Part shown: in pieces, positions 62,519-64,000 of the stretch
Layout of the letters: the number at the start of each line of letters is the position of its first letter
Numbering within the stretch: position 1 is the stretch's first letter
Assembly: GCA_964423575.1 (NCBI GenBank)
Contig: CAYRFF010000006.1
Span: 1 to 64,000 of the forward strand
Direction: 5' to 3'
Origin: CAYRFF01 sp964423575
GTDB taxonomy: Bacteria; Bacteroidota; Bacteroidia; Chitinophagales; Saprospiraceae
Length of the DNA: 64,000 nucleotides
The notes under the pieces: model-generated
Seen by the model: only the letters and a program-made list of their open reading frames with translations
Database searches by the model: none
Told to the model about the DNA's origin: nothing
Position numbers and translations under genes: made by a program

Positions 62519-63301
62519 ATGAATCCCAAAATCATAAAAAAATCTAGTCTGCAATTCTTAACTCTTGCAGTTATTTCGCTGCTTTTTGTACTCTCATCGT
62601 GCAGTAAGGTCTATCACCCATACAGTTCACAAGTAGAACTTATATCGATAGATACCAGCTATGATAAGGCTTCCGATCCATCAATGAATAGCATTATTGC
62701 GGAGTATAAGGAAACCCTGGATGTGGAGATGAATGCCATTATCGGGCGTACACAGCAGACGCTGGAAAAGGCGCAACCTGAAGGCCGCCTAGGTAACTTT
62801 GCGGCAGATTTAATTCTCGACTATTCCCGTACTCTAGTGGATGGAGAGGTACAGTTTGCGGTTGCTAATTACGGAGGCTTACGCATACCGGATTTACCAA
62901 AAGGCTTCATCACCAGAGGGAAAATCTATGAACTGATGCCCTTCGACAATTTCATCGTAGTTCTGGAAATCCCGGGCAGTGTAGTCCGTCAATTCTGTGA
63001 TAGGATCGCATTTTTGGGTGGTTGGCCGATTTCCAGAGGGATTGAGTTTAAAATCGATAGAAATAAAGCCGTAGACATCAAAGTGAACGGTGAAGCACTG
63101 GACGATAGTAAGATATACCGCATTGGGACAGTTGACTATGTAGCCAATGGAGGCGATGATTGTTATTTCTTGAAGGACTATGCACCGGTTGCGCACGGAA
63201 CCTTCTTCAGGGACCTTATTTTGGAGGAATTTGAAAGGAAGAATAAGTTGGACCAGACTATAAATGCAGAAATTGAAAAACGAATAACTATAGTGGAATG
63301 A
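62519..63301 (+). CDS. Lipoprotein with 5'-nucleotidase C-terminal domain
   Basis: About 260 residues. Start Met at 62519 gives a lipoprotein signal (LSSC, Cys28). The mature part is the 5'-nucleotidase C-terminal domain: EGRLGNFAADLILDYSRT, VANYGGLRIPDLPKG, PFDNFIVVLEIPGSVV and VDYVANGGDDCYFLK, containing the substrate-binding loop but no metal site. The catalytic half follows in the next gene, overlapping by ATGA. Bacteroidota often split this enzyme into two polypeptides, which together would act like a periplasmic or surface UshA-type nucleotidase. Confidence 0.88.
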   Translation: MNPKIIKKSSLQFLTLAVISLLFVLSSCSKVYHPYSSQVELISIDTSYDKASDPSMNSIIAEYKETLDVEMNAIIGRTQQTLEKAQPEGRLGNFAADLILDYSRTLVDGEVQFAVANYGGLRIPDLPKGFITRGKIYELMPFDNFIVVLEIPGSVVRQFCDRIAFLGGWPISRGIEFKIDRNKAVDIKVNGEALDDSKIYRIGTVDYVANGGDDCYFLKDYAPVAHGTFFRDLILEEFERKNKLDQTINAEIEKRITIVE

Positions 63302-64000
63302 AAAGAAGAGAATTTTTAGCAAAACTCGGTGTTGGAGGACTTTTATTTGTAGGCGGAGGTTTCCCCTATAAAGCATTTGCAGCCGGCAATAAGGATTTTA
63401 TGCTTGACGCAAATGGTGACTTTGAGAAGCTTGTCATCCTACATACTAATGATGTTCACAGCCGCATAGAACCTTTCCCCGATGATGGAGGAGCATACGC
63501 AAATCTAGGAGGAGCTGAACGAAGATCAGTTTTAATAGATTCTATCAGGAAAAAGGAGAAGAATGTCATTCTGCTGGATGCCGGAGATATGTGGCAGGGA
63601 ACGCCGTATTTTAACATGTTTAGCGGTGAGGCAGAATATAAGGTCATGAATCAGATGGGCTACGACGTGGCTACACTAGGAAACCATGATTTTGATGCGG
63701 GTTTAGACGGTTTAAAAAAGCAACTCCCGGGAGCAAAATTTCAGATTGTATCAGGAAATTATGACTTCTCAGATACGATTCTGCATGATAGCTTCAAGCC
63801 TTATACCATTCTGGAAAAGAGCGGCATGAAAATCGGGATACTGGGCGTAGGAATTGAACTAGATGGTCTCGTCGGGAAGGATTTCTACGGAAACACCAGA
63901 TATCTTGATCCGGTTGCCCAGGCAAATAAATATGCCCGCATTCTAAAAGATAAAAAATGTGACCTGATTATCTGTCTGTCTCATTTAGGATATAAGTATG
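63298..64000 (+). CDS. Tat-exported metallophosphatase (5'-nucleotidase catalytic half), partial
   Basis: Open at the right edge; about 234 codons are visible. The start MKRREFLAKLGVGG has a twin-arginine signal (RREFL) and a hydrophobic stretch ending at FAA, so export by Tat is likely. The calcineurin-like metal site is visible: LHTNDVHSRIE, LDAGDMWQGTPYF, GNHDFDAG. This is the UshA-type N-terminal catalytic domain that needs the C-terminal domain encoded by the previous gene, and the ATGA overlap suggests coupled translation. It probably folds with its metals in the cytosol before export. Confidence 0.9.
   Translation, partial: MKRREFLAKLGVGGLLFVGGGFPYKAFAAGNKDFMLDANGDFEKLVILHTNDVHSRIEPFPDDGGAYANLGGAERRSVLIDSIRKKEKNVILLDAGDMWQGTPYFNMFSGEAEYKVMNQMGYDVATLGNHDFDAGLDGLKKQLPGAKFQIVSGNYDFSDTILHDSFKPYTILEKSGMKIGILGVGIELDGLVGKDFYGNTRYLDPVAQANKYARILKDKKCDLIICLSHLGYKY

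Noticed and set aside
1..64000. CRISPR arrays, rRNA operons or prophage
   Set aside because: No regularly spaced repeats, rRNA-like sequence or phage structural genes were seen.

Overview
The window is a 64 kb piece of a Bacteroidota chromosome, most likely from the Saprospiria/Saprospirales side of the phylum. Six genes encode proteins with type IX secretion (T9SS) C-terminal sorting domains, four or five of type A and two of the gliding-motility/CHU_C type B. There is also a PorP/SprF-like outer membrane protein and several Bacteroidota-specific families (DUF4293, DUF4837, OstA-like, bacilliredoxin, DUF6141-like). Several promoters match the Bacteroidota sigma consensus TTTG-N19-21-TAnnTTTG. 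The DNA is moderately AT-rich and mostly core genome. No CRISPR array, rRNA, prophage or complete insertion sequence is visible. The only RNA gene found is tRNA-Cys(GCA).

Layout. Positions 1-540: an IS21-like end abutting the truncated C-terminus of a T9SS cargo. 0.8-7.1 kb: trpB, a DUF4293 membrane protein, an FAD oxidoreductase joined to an OstA/LptA-like protein, and the rplU-rpmA ribosomal operon, in which L27 carries an unusual C-terminal helix-hairpin-helix extension. 7.4-12.9 kb: a minus-strand run of a DUF6141-like protein, an alpha/beta hydrolase, tatA, a PaaI-like thioesterase, tRNA-Cys, pyrD, an unknown acidic protein and an aspartoacylase-like protein. 13-15.9 kb: a frameshifted secreted protein, a DUF4837 lipoprotein and a glycosyltransferase. 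16-24 kb: two very large T9SS cargos flanking an orphan LuxR-type response regulator. 24-39 kb: a ribbon-helix-helix/SPFH pair, membrane and cell-wall proteins, scpB, radA, a DCC thiol oxidoreductase, a class III aminotransferase with pdxH, hisS-pheS, an O-antigen ligase-like protein and a bacilliredoxin. 39-46 kb: a T9SS block (PorP/SprF, a cohesin/SprB-repeat type B protein, an FN3-type type B protein, a lipoprotein). 46-64 kb: secA, an M43 protease, superoxide dismutase, two unknown secreted proteins, a GNAT acetyltransferase, another T9SS cargo, dnaE, a decayed AbiE toxin-antitoxin pair, fumC, and a split 5'-nucleotidase whose second half carries a Tat signal and runs off the right edge.

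The most striking signal is not a gene. A short motif, GCTTNCGCAAAT (usually preceded by A or T), occurs 17 times exactly on the two strands, where about 0.03 copies are expected by chance in equiprobable sequence. It lies in intergenic gaps and inside genes, in several reading frames, in both orientations without strand bias, and once as an inverted pair. This is the pattern of a DNA-uptake-type sequence, a widespread protein-binding or methylation site, or an abundant dispersed micro-repeat. Other points of interest are the L27-HhH fusion, the AbiEii toxin broken by three separate lesions next to an intact antitoxin, a cohesin-like and a dockerin-like T9SS protein in the same window, and a small ribbon-helix-helix gene next to an SPFH protein.
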